This document shows positions 45,093 through 53,833 of a stretch of 64,000 nucleotides of DNA, one piece after another. The number at the start of each line of letters is the position of its first letter. Within the stretch, counting starts at the first letter, position 1. The stretch is from Beijerinckiaceae bacterium (GTDB taxonomy: Bacteria > Pseudomonadota > Alphaproteobacteria > Rhizobiales > Beijerinckiaceae): NCBI GenBank assembly GCA_947475995.1, contig CANJNI010000005.1, positions 1 through 64,000 on the forward strand. The letters run 5' to 3'. The position numbers and the translations under genes are program-made. The notes below the pieces were generated by a model that worked only from the letters and a program-made list of their open reading frames with translations, was not told the DNA's origin and ran no database searches.

Positions 45093-45911
45093 CTATCCGA
45101 CCTCAACCAAGCATGCCGCTCCCCGGCGTTTAGCCGCCTGCTCCAGCAAATCCCAAGCCCACGCGCCCATGAGTTCTCGGGGCGGAAGGATAATCCAGCC
45201 GTGGTCATGACAGCCGACTGCTGTGATTTTTCCAGCGGCAACTGCCAAAGCCGTTAACGCGCAAACATATCCGGCTCGGTCATCATGATTGGTGAGTTTG
45301 GCTGGTTCAGGAACAACCCTCCGCCCGGGAAGATAAAAATCCAGAAAGTGGGACAGTACGCCGGACACTCCGTGTAATTCGAAAAAAATGTCTGACTTCT
45401 GGCGTTTCGGCCACGCCCCCGAGGGGCGATCGCGGAACAGGACGCCCAGAAACGTTGTAGGAAAAGCTTCCGCGATGCATTTTTGATGGATAGCCACAGC
45501 ATGCTGGGCTGGACCAACGTCGCATAGCGCTAAAGCGGTTCGTGCCGCCTCGTTTGCCGCAGCGTTGAGGCGTTTGCCATTCGGAGAACTGGATTGACCC
45601 GGTTTGCCTACAAATGCTTGCAGCCCAGAAGTGAGCATTGCCTCTGACAAGCGGTACACGCCGATTTCCTCCAACCCGGAGTTCAGAGGACCGTCAAAGG
45701 CCGCTGCCATGAGCGGTTTGCCTTTTACAACATTGAGGATTGCACGCTGGCGTTCGCTTTCCGAATACGCGAACCGTTCGATCCTAATGGCCGCTTTATT
45801 TTCCGACCATTCGAGACAACACGCCGCGCTGGTCCGACTCGTAGGCGAGTAACCTACGTCCAAGCCCAAAACAGCACCTGAGGGTAGCAATCCAGACAAA
45901 GAGCCGGCCAT
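45093..45911 (-). CDS. DUF429-like RNase H-fold protein, lower GC than neighbours
   Basis: This 272-residue protein has an N-terminal [12 protein letters not shown], then [23 protein letters not shown] and a late [20 protein letters not shown]. This acidic pattern resembles DUF429 proteins, predicted nucleases of RNase H fold. Function is not known. Two lines sampled by hand gave about 53-55% GC, well below most flanking sequence. It sits in the otherwise conserved 6S/ygfA-ymdB-yebC-ruvC block, 15 bases after the ymdB stop. Local acquisition is likely; homology is seen by motif only. Confidence 0.5.
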   Translation of the reverse strand: MAGSLSGLLPSGAVLGLDVGYSPTSRTSAACCLEWSENKAAIRIERFAYSESERQRAILNVVKGKPLMAAAFDGPLNSGLEEIGVYRLSEAMLTSGLQAFVGKPGQSSSPNGKRLNAAANEAARTALALCDVGPAQHAVAIHQKCIAEAFPTTFLGVLFRDRPSGAWPKRQKSDIFFELHGVSGVLSHFLDFYLPGRRVVPEPAKLTNHDDRAGYVCALTALAVAAGKITAVGCHDHGWIILPPRELMGAWAWDLLEQAAKRRGAACLVEVG

Positions 45912-45926
45912 TTCCTACTCCCGCGT

Positions 45927-46748
45927 CTACTCCCAAAACCCCGCCCGCGCCTGCGGCAGCCGTCCTCCCAATCGCACGGGGGCGATCCTGGTCGCCAATC
46001 CGGTGCTGTCGTCGGTCTCCACCGCCACGCCGCAGAGCGTCGCCGGGCCGAGCGCCGGTTCGAAACGGCCGGACGGGATGCGGCGGGTGAAGCGCCGCAA
46101 TGGCTCTTCCTTGTCCATGCCGATGACGGAATCATAATCGCCCGTCATGCCCGCATCGGTCTGGTAGGCGGTGCCGTGGGGGAGGATCTGGGCATCCGCG
46201 GTCGGTACATGGGTGTGGGTGCCGACGACAAGAGACGCGCGCCCGTCGCAGAAATGCCCCATGGCGTATTTTTCGCTGGTGGTCTCGCAATGAGCGTCGA
46301 TCAAAACCGCATCGGCCGCTAGGCCCAGCGGGCAGGCCGCCAGTTCGCGCTCGACCCCCGCAAAGGGATCGTCCAGCGGCTCCATGAAGACCCGGCCCAG
46401 CACGTTCATCACCAGAACGCGCGCGCCGTTTTGCGCCTCGAACAGGTTGGCCCCGCGCCCCGGCGTGCCGGGCGGATAGTTGAGCGGGCGCAGCAGGCGC
46501 GGCTGCCGGTCGATGAAGACGAGCGCTTCCTTCTGGTCCCAGGAATGGTTGCCGAGCGTCAGGCAGTCAGCGCCCGCGTCAAGGAACTCCTGCGCGATCC
46601 CTTCGGTGATCCCGAAGCCTCCGGCGGCATTCTCGGCGTTGACGACGACGAAATCGAGCTTCCAGTCGCGCCGCAGCCCCGGCAACCGTTCCAGCAGAAC
46701 CGAACGCCCGGCGCGGCCTACGATGTCGCCGATGAACAGAAGACGCAT
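45927..46748 (-). CDS. YmdB-family metallophosphoesterase (TIGR00282)
   Basis: This 273-residue calcineurin-like enzyme has the dimetal motif LLFIGDIVGRAGR at the start, then VNAENAAGG, LTLGNHSWDQ, LIDAHCETTSEK and VVGTHTHVPTAD, with the complete ligand set. The Bacillus YmdB relatives hydrolyse 2',3'- and 3',5'-cyclic nucleotides. It starts 12 bases after the cyclo-ligase stop on the same strand, so the two form an operon in Rhizobiales fashion. Confidence 0.9.
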   Translation of the reverse strand: MRLLFIGDIVGRAGRSVLLERLPGLRRDWKLDFVVVNAENAAGGFGITEGIAQEFLDAGADCLTLGNHSWDQKEALVFIDRQPRLLRPLNYPPGTPGRGANLFEAQNGARVLVMNVLGRVFMEPLDDPFAGVERELAACPLGLAADAVLIDAHCETTSEKYAMGHFCDGRASLVVGTHTHVPTADAQILPHGTAYQTDAGMTGDYDSVIGMDKEEPLRRFTRRIPSGRFEPALGPATLCGVAVETDDSTGLATRIAPVRLGGRLPQARAGFWE

Positions 46749-46760
46749 GAAAAGACCCGG

Positions 46761-47336
46761 TCAGCCGAATTCGAGCAATTCGTCTTCGGTTATCACGAAA
46801 TCGAGGAGCTGGTCGTGCTCTTCGTCCGGAACCAGCGGAATTTCCTGACAGGAAAAAGCGACGCCGACGGCCAGGATCGGGCGCGAGCCGCGCGCCTTTT
46901 CAAGCGTCGCGTCGAAATGCCCATGGCCGAAGCCGATCCGGTGGCCGCGCCGGTCGAAGGCCGCCAGCGGCACGAACATCACGTCCGGCTCCATGACCTC
47001 CTGGGTCGGCTCCGGTTCGCTGAGCCCGAACGTCGCCTTCACCAGACTGTCGCCCGGCGCCCAGCGGCGGAACTGCAGGGCCTTCCCGGCCCGCACGACC
47101 GGCAGGGCGGTCACGAATCCGGCGTCGCTCAGGGCGCGCAGAAGGGGAAATGTGTCGGCCTCGTCCCGCAGGGGCCAATAGGCCGCCACGCATTTGACGC
47201 CGGGACGTGCGCGCGCGAGCCGAAGCCCTTCCGCCGCCAGATGTTCCGCATAGGTCCGCCTCTGCTCGGGGGTTACCAGTGCGCGCCGGGCCAACGCTTG
47301 TTTGCGCAGCTCGGCCTTGGATAATTCGCCGCTCAT
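46761..47336 (-). CDS. ygfA: 5-formyltetrahydrofolate cyclo-ligase
   Basis: This 191-residue enzyme converts 5-formyl-THF to 5,10-methenyl-THF with ATP. The N-terminal basic helix KAELRKQALARR is followed by VAAYWPLRDEADT, and the ATP-binding loop FDRRGHRIGFGHGHFD near residue 131 is the family signature. ATG 47336 follows the 6S RNA region; the longer open frame would run into that RNA and is rejected. 6S-ygfA linkage is conserved in proteobacteria. Confidence 0.92.
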   Translation of the reverse strand: MSGELSKAELRKQALARRALVTPEQRRTYAEHLAAEGLRLARARPGVKCVAAYWPLRDEADTFPLLRALSDAGFVTALPVVRAGKALQFRRWAPGDSLVKATFGLSEPEPTQEVMEPDVMFVPLAAFDRRGHRIGFGHGHFDATLEKARGSRPILAVGVAFSCQEIPLVPDEEHDQLLDFVITEDELLEFG

Positions 47337-47360
47337 CGGGCCACTATAGCAGGGAATCAG

Positions 47361-47515
47361 TGCGGGGCCACAGTGGCCGTGGGACATCGACCCCGGGAAC
47401 CTACAAAGTAGGTGGGCGCCATATAACCAAGTCCACGGACAAGGCCAGGGACAGCTCCCTAGAGATCGATAAGGCCCCGGGAATACAGATCCAACACGCA
47501 CCCCGCAGCCCCGCA
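47361..47515 (-). ncRNA. ssrS: 6S RNA
   Basis: The 332-base gap between ygfA and the inositol phosphatase contains a minus-strand RNA of about 155 nt that folds end to end. TGCGGGGC (47515-47508) pairs with GCCCCGCA (47368-47361), the closing helix of 6S RNA. CCCGGGG segments on each side extend it. The central region carries GGGAGCTGTCCC and the hairpin CCTACTTTGTAGG, as in alphaproteobacterial 6S RNAs. It directly precedes ygfA. 6S RNA mimics an open promoter and holds sigma-70 RNA polymerase in stationary phase. Ends are approximate. A CTACAT box at 47527-47522 is a candidate -10; the rest of the gap shows nothing. Confidence 0.8.
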
Positions 47516-47668
47516 GGACCTATGTAGGGCGAAAGAGGACCGAGCGCCAGTGAGGCAGCACCACAGGGATGCAAGTATTTCGTCGACGGGGGCGATACGG
47601 GGCGGGTTCGTGACACCCGCGCGCCACCGGGCTAAAAGCCTGCTCGATCCCGTTACCGAAAGCCCGCC

Positions 47669-48469
47669 ATGATCCGCTCCGCCCTGATGAATGTCATGAC
47701 CTCCGCCGCCATCAAGGCAGGCCGGAGCCTGAAGCGCGATTTCGGCGAGGTCGAGAACCTGCAGGTTTCCCTCAAGGGGCCGGGAGATTTTGTCTCCGCC
47801 GCCGATCGCAAGGCCGAAAAGACGGTTTTTGACGAACTCTCGCGGGCGCGCCCCGGCTACGGCTTCGTGATGGAGGAGACCGGCGTGGTCGAGGGCTCCG
47901 ACACGACCCACCGGTGGTTTGTCGATCCGCTCGACGGCACCACCAACTTCCTGCACGGACTGCCGTTTTTCGCCGTTTCCATCGCCCTCGAGCGCGAAGG
48001 CCAGATCGTCGCGGGCGTCATCTACAATCCGGCCACGGACGATATGTTTGTCGCCGAAAAGGGCCAGGGCGCCTGGCACAACAACCGCCGCCTGCGCGTC
48101 GCGGCGCGCCGCGACATGGCAGATGCGCTGGTCGGCACCGGCGTCTCGCCGCTCGGCAAGGCGCATATGCACCCGCGTTTCAAGGCGGAACTGTCCGCCG
48201 TGCTGACGCGCGTCGCCAACATCCGCCGCATGGGGGCGGTGTCGCTCGATCTGGCGCTTGTGGCGGCCGGCAAGCTCGACGCGTTCTGGGAGCGCGGCCT
48301 GGGCCCCTGGGACACCCCGGCAGGCATCATCCTGATTCGCGAGGCCGGCGGCTATGTCACCGACGCGGACGGCGGCGAGACCATGCTGGACGGCGGCTCG
48401 GTCTGCGCCGGCAATGAATTCATGCACCGCCAGTTGCTGACGCTGCTGAAGGGCGCAAAGACCGGCTGA
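47669..48469 (+). CDS. Inositol monophosphatase family protein (SuhB-like)
   Basis: This 266-residue Mg-dependent phosphatase has the IMPase motif WFVDPLDGTTNFLHG (residues about 89-103), a preceding FVMEETG metal ligand, and the second motif WERGLGPWDTPAG near residue 209. Members dephosphorylate inositol 1-phosphate or other sugar phosphates; SuhB also affects rRNA transcription. Start ATG 47669; MIRSALMNVM is normal for alphaproteobacterial SuhB. Convergent with the next gene, with a shared hairpin at the stops. Confidence 0.9.
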   Translation: MIRSALMNVMTSAAIKAGRSLKRDFGEVENLQVSLKGPGDFVSAADRKAEKTVFDELSRARPGYGFVMEETGVVEGSDTTHRWFVDPLDGTTNFLHGLPFFAVSIALEREGQIVAGVIYNPATDDMFVAEKGQGAWHNNRRLRVAARRDMADALVGTGVSPLGKAHMHPRFKAELSAVLTRVANIRRMGAVSLDLALVAAGKLDAFWERGLGPWDTPAGIILIREAGGYVTDADGGETMLDGGSVCAGNEFMHRQLLTLLKGAKTG

Positions 48470-48480
48470 ACGTCCGGTCT
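48459..48480. terminator. Bidirectional hairpin at convergent stops
   Basis: AGACCGG (48459-48465) pairs with CCGGTCT (48474-48480) around an 8-base loop and overlaps both stop codons of the convergent genes. The plus-strand side is followed by ATTTCC. Likely shared terminator. Confidence 0.45.
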
Positions 48481-50014
48481 ATTTCCAGGCCAGTTCGTTC
48501 GCGTCCGCCCCGTAGACGCTCATCGAGCCTCGCGCGACAGTCAGGTCCTTCGTGTGCACGAACACGTCGGGCTTGGTTGAGATCGGCAGGATGTAGCGCT
48601 GCTCGTTGGCGCGGTCGAAGACGCGCCCGAAAGCCTGCTTGCGGACCGCCTCGTCATCGGCCGCAAGACCTTCCTGCACCCATGCGTCGATCTGCGGATC
48701 GCGCCAGTAGTCGCGCGCGCCGCGGTCGAAGAAGAACTCGGCCGGGCTCGATGCATCCGGAACGCCGCCCGAGGTCCACTGACCGATCAGCAATTGCAGT
48801 TTGCTGTCGCGTTGCTTCTGCCGATAGGCGACGAACGTCACCTTGTCGACCTTCGCCCGCACGTTGATCTTGCGCAATTCGCCCGCGATCGCGACGCCAA
48901 GATCGTGCGAGCCCGGCGTTGCAGTGATCTCGATGTCGAATCCATCCGCGTAACCTGCTTGCGTCATCAGCGCCTTGGCGGCCTCGCGGTCATACGCGGG
49001 AGGCTTCGTGGAAAAGTCGCAGCCGAGCTGAATCCGGAAGCAGAGCGCGTCATGCGGGGTCACCGCCTCTCCGCCCGGCACGACGTTGCGGATGATGAGC
49101 GCCCGGTCGATGGACTGCATGAGGGCCTGCCGGACCCGGATGTCTTTAAGGGCCGGATGCCCGGAGCGACCGACCGAGTCGATCGCCATGTAGTGATAGG
49201 TGATCGACTGGCTGGCCGTCACCGCAAAGCGCGGATCGGCGCCGACGAAATCCACCACGTCCTTGCTGGCCACGTGCAGAAGATCGAGCCCGCCGGTCGC
49301 AAGCTGCGCAACCTGAGTCTGCAATTCAGGCATCGGGATCGCGTGGATGCGGCCCACCTTTGCGGCGGGCTTGCAGTCGCTTCCCTGCGGATAGGCAGGG
49401 TTTCGCACCAGAACGACGCCCTTCGAAGCGTCGAGCGATTCGAGCCGGAACGGGCCCGTCCCGATGGCGATCCGGCGACCGAACTCGGCCTTGTCGGCCA
49501 GCGGCCCGTGTTTGGCTGCGGGCAGCACCGCGAAGGAGATAGCCAGGCGCATCAGCGCATTGCTGACCGGCCGCTTGAGCTTCATCCGCACCCGGTAATC
49601 GTCCAGCTTCTCAATGGAGGCAAGCCAGTCGAAATTTTCCTTGAAGCGGAAATTCGTATCTGCCGCAGTCACATAGCGAAGCGTGTAAACCACATCGTCG
49701 GCGCTGAACCCCGAACCGTCGTGAAACTTCACGTCACGGCGCAGCTCGAAGTCGATGGTGCGGCTATCGGGAGTCGTCCACGACGTCGCCAGCAAGGGTT
49801 TGAAGCCGCCCGCGCGCGCGTCGAAGCAGATCAGCGGATCGAAGACCGCACGGGATAAAAGCCCGATTTCCGGCTGGGAATCGTCATATAGCAGCGCCGA
49901 AGCAACCGGATCGAAAAAGCCTACCCGCACCGTATCGGCGGATTTTTGCGCCAGCGCGGGGGCAGCCCCCAGTAGTGCAAGAACCGCCGCTCCGATTTTC
50001 AGCATCTGCCGCAT
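48479..50014 (-). CDS. ABC transporter substrate-binding protein, family 5 (peptide/nickel type), orphan
   Basis: This 511-residue periplasmic receptor is of the DppA/OppA family. A signal peptide ends near residue 23 (APALAQ). The family pattern is visible: DVKFHDGSGFSADDVVYTLR, IGTGPFRLESLD, VRQALMQSIDRALI and a closing KDLTVARGS. It binds a peptide, opine, glycoside or related solute. A GGGAGAA site precedes ATG 50014. No permease or ATPase genes are adjacent, so it must share a transporter or have lost one. Confidence 0.87.
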   Translation of the reverse strand: MRQMLKIGAAVLALLGAAPALAQKSADTVRVGFFDPVASALLYDDSQPEIGLLSRAVFDPLICFDARAGGFKPLLATSWTTPDSRTIDFELRRDVKFHDGSGFSADDVVYTLRYVTAADTNFRFKENFDWLASIEKLDDYRVRMKLKRPVSNALMRLAISFAVLPAAKHGPLADKAEFGRRIAIGTGPFRLESLDASKGVVLVRNPAYPQGSDCKPAAKVGRIHAIPMPELQTQVAQLATGGLDLLHVASKDVVDFVGADPRFAVTASQSITYHYMAIDSVGRSGHPALKDIRVRQALMQSIDRALIIRNVVPGGEAVTPHDALCFRIQLGCDFSTKPPAYDREAAKALMTQAGYADGFDIEITATPGSHDLGVAIAGELRKINVRAKVDKVTFVAYRQKQRDSKLQLLIGQWTSGGVPDASSPAEFFFDRGARDYWRDPQIDAWVQEGLAADDEAVRKQAFGRVFDRANEQRYILPISTKPDVFVHTKDLTVARGSMSVYGADANELAWK

Positions 50015-50246
50015 GGTTTCTCCCTTCGAGTCGGCTTTCTGGAACGCCGCCATTTTCGCCAGTTAGCCATCCTGATTGCAGCCGCGCAAGGCCAATCGCT
50101 CATCGTTACCGTCACGCCTGCGTCACGAAATGAATCGAAATCGGCCTTATGGTCGCCCCTCTTTGGGCCCGGCGGAGGAATCTGGTACGATTCGCCAAAA
50201 TTCATCAGACGGCTTACCGTCGCCCTCCCTGAGGTTGCCCGACACA

Positions 50247-51233
50247 ATGGCGTCAGACCGCGATCCATACCGGCTTTCGTCGCCGCGCATCTTTCTTTTG
50301 CGCATGCTGGTGTTTTTGATTCTCGCCGGCTTCGTGGCGCTGATTCTCTATCGCCAGATCGCCATCGCGTTCATGGCGAATCCCGGGCTGAACGGCCTGA
50401 TCTTCGGCGTTCTGTTCATCGGCATCCTGCTGGCGATTCGTCAGGTATGGCGTTTGTTCCGTGAAGTGCGCTGGGTGAACGCCCTTCGCAACGGGACTGC
50501 CGGCGAAGCCCCCGCGCCCGTCTTGCTCGCTCCGATGGCGACGATTCTGGGCGAGGGCGCTGCATTGCGCGCCATTTCCACAGTCACGCTGCGCGCGATT
50601 CTCGACTCGATCGGTACGCGCCTCGATGAATCTCGCGAGATATTGCGCTACCTCGTCGGCCTGCTGGTGTTCCTGGGTCTGCTGGGCACGTTCTGGGGCT
50701 TGCTTGAGACGGTCGGCTCCATCGGCAATGTCATCAAGTCGATGCAGACGGGCGCGGATGCAGCCGTGATGTTCGACGATCTGAAAAATGGCCTCGCCGC
50801 CCCCATCGCCGGCATGTCCATTTCGTTCACGTCGTCGTTGTTCGGTCTTGCAGGCTCGCTGGTGCTGGGCTTTCTGGATCTGCAGGCAGGCCAGGCGCAG
50901 AACCGTTTTTACAATCAGCTCGAAGATGCGCTGTCGGCCAACGCCACCGACGCCGCACTTGATACATCCGGCGCGAACAACGCCATGCCGCCCGCCCTGC
51001 GCGCGGCGCTCGAAAAAATCGCCGCAGCTGGCGGCGCGCCGGCGGCCGATCCGACCAACTCGCGCGCCGCCATGGCCGCCATGGCGAATCTCGCCGAAGG
51101 CATTCAGGGCCTCGTGCAGCACATGCGCAATGAGCAACAATTGATTCGCGACTGGGTCGAAGCGCAGGCGGCGCAGCAGGCCGAACTCAAGAAAGTGCTG
51201 GAACGCCTCGCACGTGAGCGGGAGGGAGCCTGA
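50247..51233 (+). CDS. MotA/TolQ/ExbB-type proton-channel protein
   Basis: This 328-residue membrane protein has two N-terminal hydrophobic segments (residues 15-35 and 45-65) and two more (about residues 140-160 and 185-215) with the TolQ/ExbB-like core LVGLLVFLGLLGTFWGLLETVGSIG and GLAAPIAGMSISFTSSLFGLAGSLV. A C-terminal soluble helix with an amphipathic end follows. The stop and the next start share one A (TGATG at 51231-51235), so translation is coupled to the OmpA/MotB-like partner. The pair forms a proton-driven stator-type unit of unknown output. Confidence 0.8.
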   Translation: MASDRDPYRLSSPRIFLLRMLVFLILAGFVALILYRQIAIAFMANPGLNGLIFGVLFIGILLAIRQVWRLFREVRWVNALRNGTAGEAPAPVLLAPMATILGEGAALRAISTVTLRAILDSIGTRLDESREILRYLVGLLVFLGLLGTFWGLLETVGSIGNVIKSMQTGADAAVMFDDLKNGLAAPIAGMSISFTSSLFGLAGSLVLGFLDLQAGQAQNRFYNQLEDALSANATDAALDTSGANNAMPPALRAALEKIAAAGGAPAADPTNSRAAMAAMANLAEGIQGLVQHMRNEQQLIRDWVEAQAAQQAELKKVLERLAREREGA

Positions 51234-52261
51234 TGGCTCTGGCGCGCGGACGACGCGGCGGGCGCGGTTTCGACTACTGGCCGGGTTTTGTGGACGCGCT
51301 TTCCACGATGCTGCTGGTGATGATCTTTCTTTTGTCGGTCTTCATGCTCGCGCAATTCTTTCTGTCGCGCGACATCAGCGGCAAAGACAACGCACTTATC
51401 AAGCTCAATCGCCAGATCGAGGAACTGACGTCTCTGCTCGCGCTTGAGCGCGCGCGCGGCGCGGATTCGCAGGCGAGTCTCAACATGCTGTCTGCATCGC
51501 TGGCGCAGACGCAGGATGACAAGAACCGCCTGCAGGGGCTGCTTGACGAAAGCCGCGCCGGGGCCAGCGCCACTGGTGGAGCCGCCGCTGCCGCCCAGCA
51601 AGCTCTCGACGCCGAAAAGCAATTGTCCGCACGGGCCGCCGCGCAGGTCGAGATTCTCAACCAGCAAATCTCCGCATTGCGTCGCCAGATCGCTGCGCTT
51701 GAAGACGCCCTGAATGCTTCGGAATCGCGCGACCGTGAATCGCAGACGCGCATCGCCGATCTCGGCTCGCGGCTGAATGTCGCGCTCGCACAAAAGGTGC
51801 AGGAACTGGCGCGCTACCGGTCGGACTTCTTTGGTCGTCTGCGCGAAATTCTCGGCAATCGTCCGGGCATAAGGGTGGTGGGCGACCGCTTCGTGTTCGA
51901 ATCCGAAGTTCTGTTCGATGTCGGGCAGGCCGCCATCAGCGCGCCCGGACGCGCCGAAATGGACAAGCTCGCCTCGGCCATCAGCGACCTTGAGCGTGAA
52001 ATTCCACCCGAGATCCCGTGGGTGATGCGCATCGACGGCCATACCGACAAAAGCCCGATCCGTGGCGGGCGCTTCACGTCAAATTGGGAATTGTCCGCCT
52101 CGCGTTCCATTGCGGTGGTGCAATATCTCATCACCAAGGGCGTCTCGCCGGATCGTCTTGTGGCGGCGGGCTTTGGAGAGTTCCAGCCCATAGACAAGGG
52201 CGAAGATGCAGAGGCGCTGCGGCGCAACAGGCGTATTGAACTGAAGCTGACAGAGCGGTGA
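51233..52261 (+). CDS. MotB/OmpA-like peptidoglycan-binding stator partner
   Basis: This 342-residue protein has one transmembrane segment (about residues 19-42) with Asp21 at its start, the place of the MotB proton-carrying aspartate. A long coiled coil (about residues 45-185) follows, then an OmpA-like peptidoglycan-binding domain (about 200-342) with MRIDGHTDKSPIRGG, WELSASRSIAVVQYL and GFGEFQPI. It forms a unit with the upstream MotA/TolQ-like protein. No flagellar gene is nearby, so a cell-envelope or energy-coupling role is more likely than motility. Confidence 0.85.
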   Translation: MALARGRRGGRGFDYWPGFVDALSTMLLVMIFLLSVFMLAQFFLSRDISGKDNALIKLNRQIEELTSLLALERARGADSQASLNMLSASLAQTQDDKNRLQGLLDESRAGASATGGAAAAAQQALDAEKQLSARAAAQVEILNQQISALRRQIAALEDALNASESRDRESQTRIADLGSRLNVALAQKVQELARYRSDFFGRLREILGNRPGIRVVGDRFVFESEVLFDVGQAAISAPGRAEMDKLASAISDLEREIPPEIPWVMRIDGHTDKSPIRGGRFTSNWELSASRSIAVVQYLITKGVSPDRLVAAGFGEFQPIDKGEDAEALRRNRRIELKLTER

Positions 52262-52330
52262 GGGCCAGCGCTGCGGGCGATTTCATGAAGATTCGGCGCG
52301 CGCGGCCCGGATCATGCTAACCGCATCGTC

Positions 52331-53758
52331 ATGACATCAAGCGAACCGGAAGCGCCTCCCGCAACCCGTCCTGCCGTTCACCCGCTGCTCGTCTCCGGCA
52401 TCGTGGCGACGGCGGCCTTCATGGAGAATTTTGACCTGACGGTCATTCTCACCGCCATGCCGGTGATGGCGGAATCGTTCGGCACGACGCCGGTTGCGCT
52501 CAGTCTGGGGGTGACGTTCTACATCCTGGCGCTGGCCGTTGTGCTTCCGGCGAGCGGCTGGATCGCTGATCGTTACGGGCCGCGCAATGTGTTCGTCTTC
52601 GCAATCATTGTGTTCACCTTCGCGTCGATGTTGTGCGGGTTCACCCAGTCGCTGCCGCAATTCGCCGCGGCCCGCGCCCTGCAGGGTGCGGCGGGGGCGC
52701 TGATGTCCCCGGTGGGACGGCTGGTGATCCTGCGCTCGACCGAGAAGAAAGATCTCGTGCGCGCCATCAATTTCGTCACCGCTCCGATGTTGTTCGGTCC
52801 GGTGCTGGGACCGCCCATCGGGGGCTTTATCGTCACTTATGCTGACTGGCGCTGGATATTCTTTCTCAATTTGCCGATTGGCCTCGTCGGGGTCCTGTTC
52901 GTGCTGCGGTTCATCCCGGCCATCCCGGGGGAGCCTCCAAAACCGTTCGACCTGAAAGGCTTTCTGCTGAATGGCATCGGCCTCGCGTGCCTCCTGTTCG
53001 GTCTCGATCTCGCCGGTCATGTGGCGGACCTTCGTTGGCTCGGCGGACTGATCGCGGCCTGCGGACTGGTTGCTGGTTGGCTGGCGGTGCAGCATTACAG
53101 ACGTCATCCGCATCCGCTGGTCGAACTCTCCGCCTTGAAGATCCCCACGTTCCGCATTGCGACGCTCGGGGCGGGCACGTTGTTCAGGCTCGCAATGGCG
53201 GCGCCGATCTTTGTCCTGCCGCTGTTCCTGCAAGTGGGACTTGAAAATGCAGCCTTCACGGCAGGAATGCTGATCCTTGCCCATACGGGAGGCGACCTGG
53301 CCATCAAGGCCGTCACAACGCCGATTCTGAAGAAGCTCGGGTTCCGCACGATGCTGATTGCGAGTTCGGGCGCATTTGCGTTGCTGTTTGCCGCCATTGG
53401 TCTGCTCGACAAATCCTCGCCCATCTGGCTGGTCATCGGGCTGCTTTTTGTGTCCGGGACGATCCGGTCGCTGCAACTGACTGCCGTCACAGTGCTGCAA
53501 TTTGCCGACGTTCCGCGCCCGCAAATGACCGGCGCGTCGACATATGCGAGCATCAACCAGCATGTGACGCGCGCCATCGGGGTGGGGCTCGCAGCCTTGC
53601 TGATCAATTTTTCGGCGCTGGGGCGCGGCGCCGAAGGACCGGAACTAGTCGATTTCCGCATCGCCTTCATGGCCTGCGCGCTTCTCGCGCTCCTGGCGAT
53701 GTTCGGTTACTTCGCGCTGCCTCGCAATGCAGGGGAGCATGTCAGCGCAGGACGTTGA
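52331..53758 (+). CDS. MFS transporter, DHA2 (EmrB/QacA) type
   Basis: This 475-residue proton antiporter has about 14 hydrophobic helices. Motif A is visible in SGWIADRYGPRNVF near residue 80, motif C-like in PVLGPPIGGFIVTYADWRWIFF near residue 158, and FMENFDLTVILTAMP in the first helix is typical of EmrB/QacA proteins. Such pumps remove drugs or metabolites. No TetR or EmrA partner is next to it. It follows the stator-like pair and precedes the quinoprotein gene. Confidence 0.88.
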   Translation: MTSSEPEAPPATRPAVHPLLVSGIVATAAFMENFDLTVILTAMPVMAESFGTTPVALSLGVTFYILALAVVLPASGWIADRYGPRNVFVFAIIVFTFASMLCGFTQSLPQFAAARALQGAAGALMSPVGRLVILRSTEKKDLVRAINFVTAPMLFGPVLGPPIGGFIVTYADWRWIFFLNLPIGLVGVLFVLRFIPAIPGEPPKPFDLKGFLLNGIGLACLLFGLDLAGHVADLRWLGGLIAACGLVAGWLAVQHYRRHPHPLVELSALKIPTFRIATLGAGTLFRLAMAAPIFVLPLFLQVGLENAAFTAGMLILAHTGGDLAIKAVTTPILKKLGFRTMLIASSGAFALLFAAIGLLDKSSPIWLVIGLLFVSGTIRSLQLTAVTVLQFADVPRPQMTGASTYASINQHVTRAIGVGLAALLINFSALGRGAEGPELVDFRIAFMACALLALLAMFGYFALPRNAGEHVSAGR

Positions 53759-53833
53759 CGCTTGCGGCCCGGCGCACATTTCGGGCTATACTCCATGTCC
53801 AAGCCGCAATCGCGGAAATAATGGAGGAAACCC

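Noticed and set aside
47459-48427. A 322-codon minus-strand frame over the inositol phosphatase gene
   Set aside because: It is antisense to IMPase motifs and runs into the 6S RNA; no family motif appears.
50247-52261. Zorya anti-phage system
   Set aside because: Only a ZorAB-like architecture is present; no ZorC, ZorD or ZorE-like gene is adjacent and neighbours are housekeeping or transport genes.
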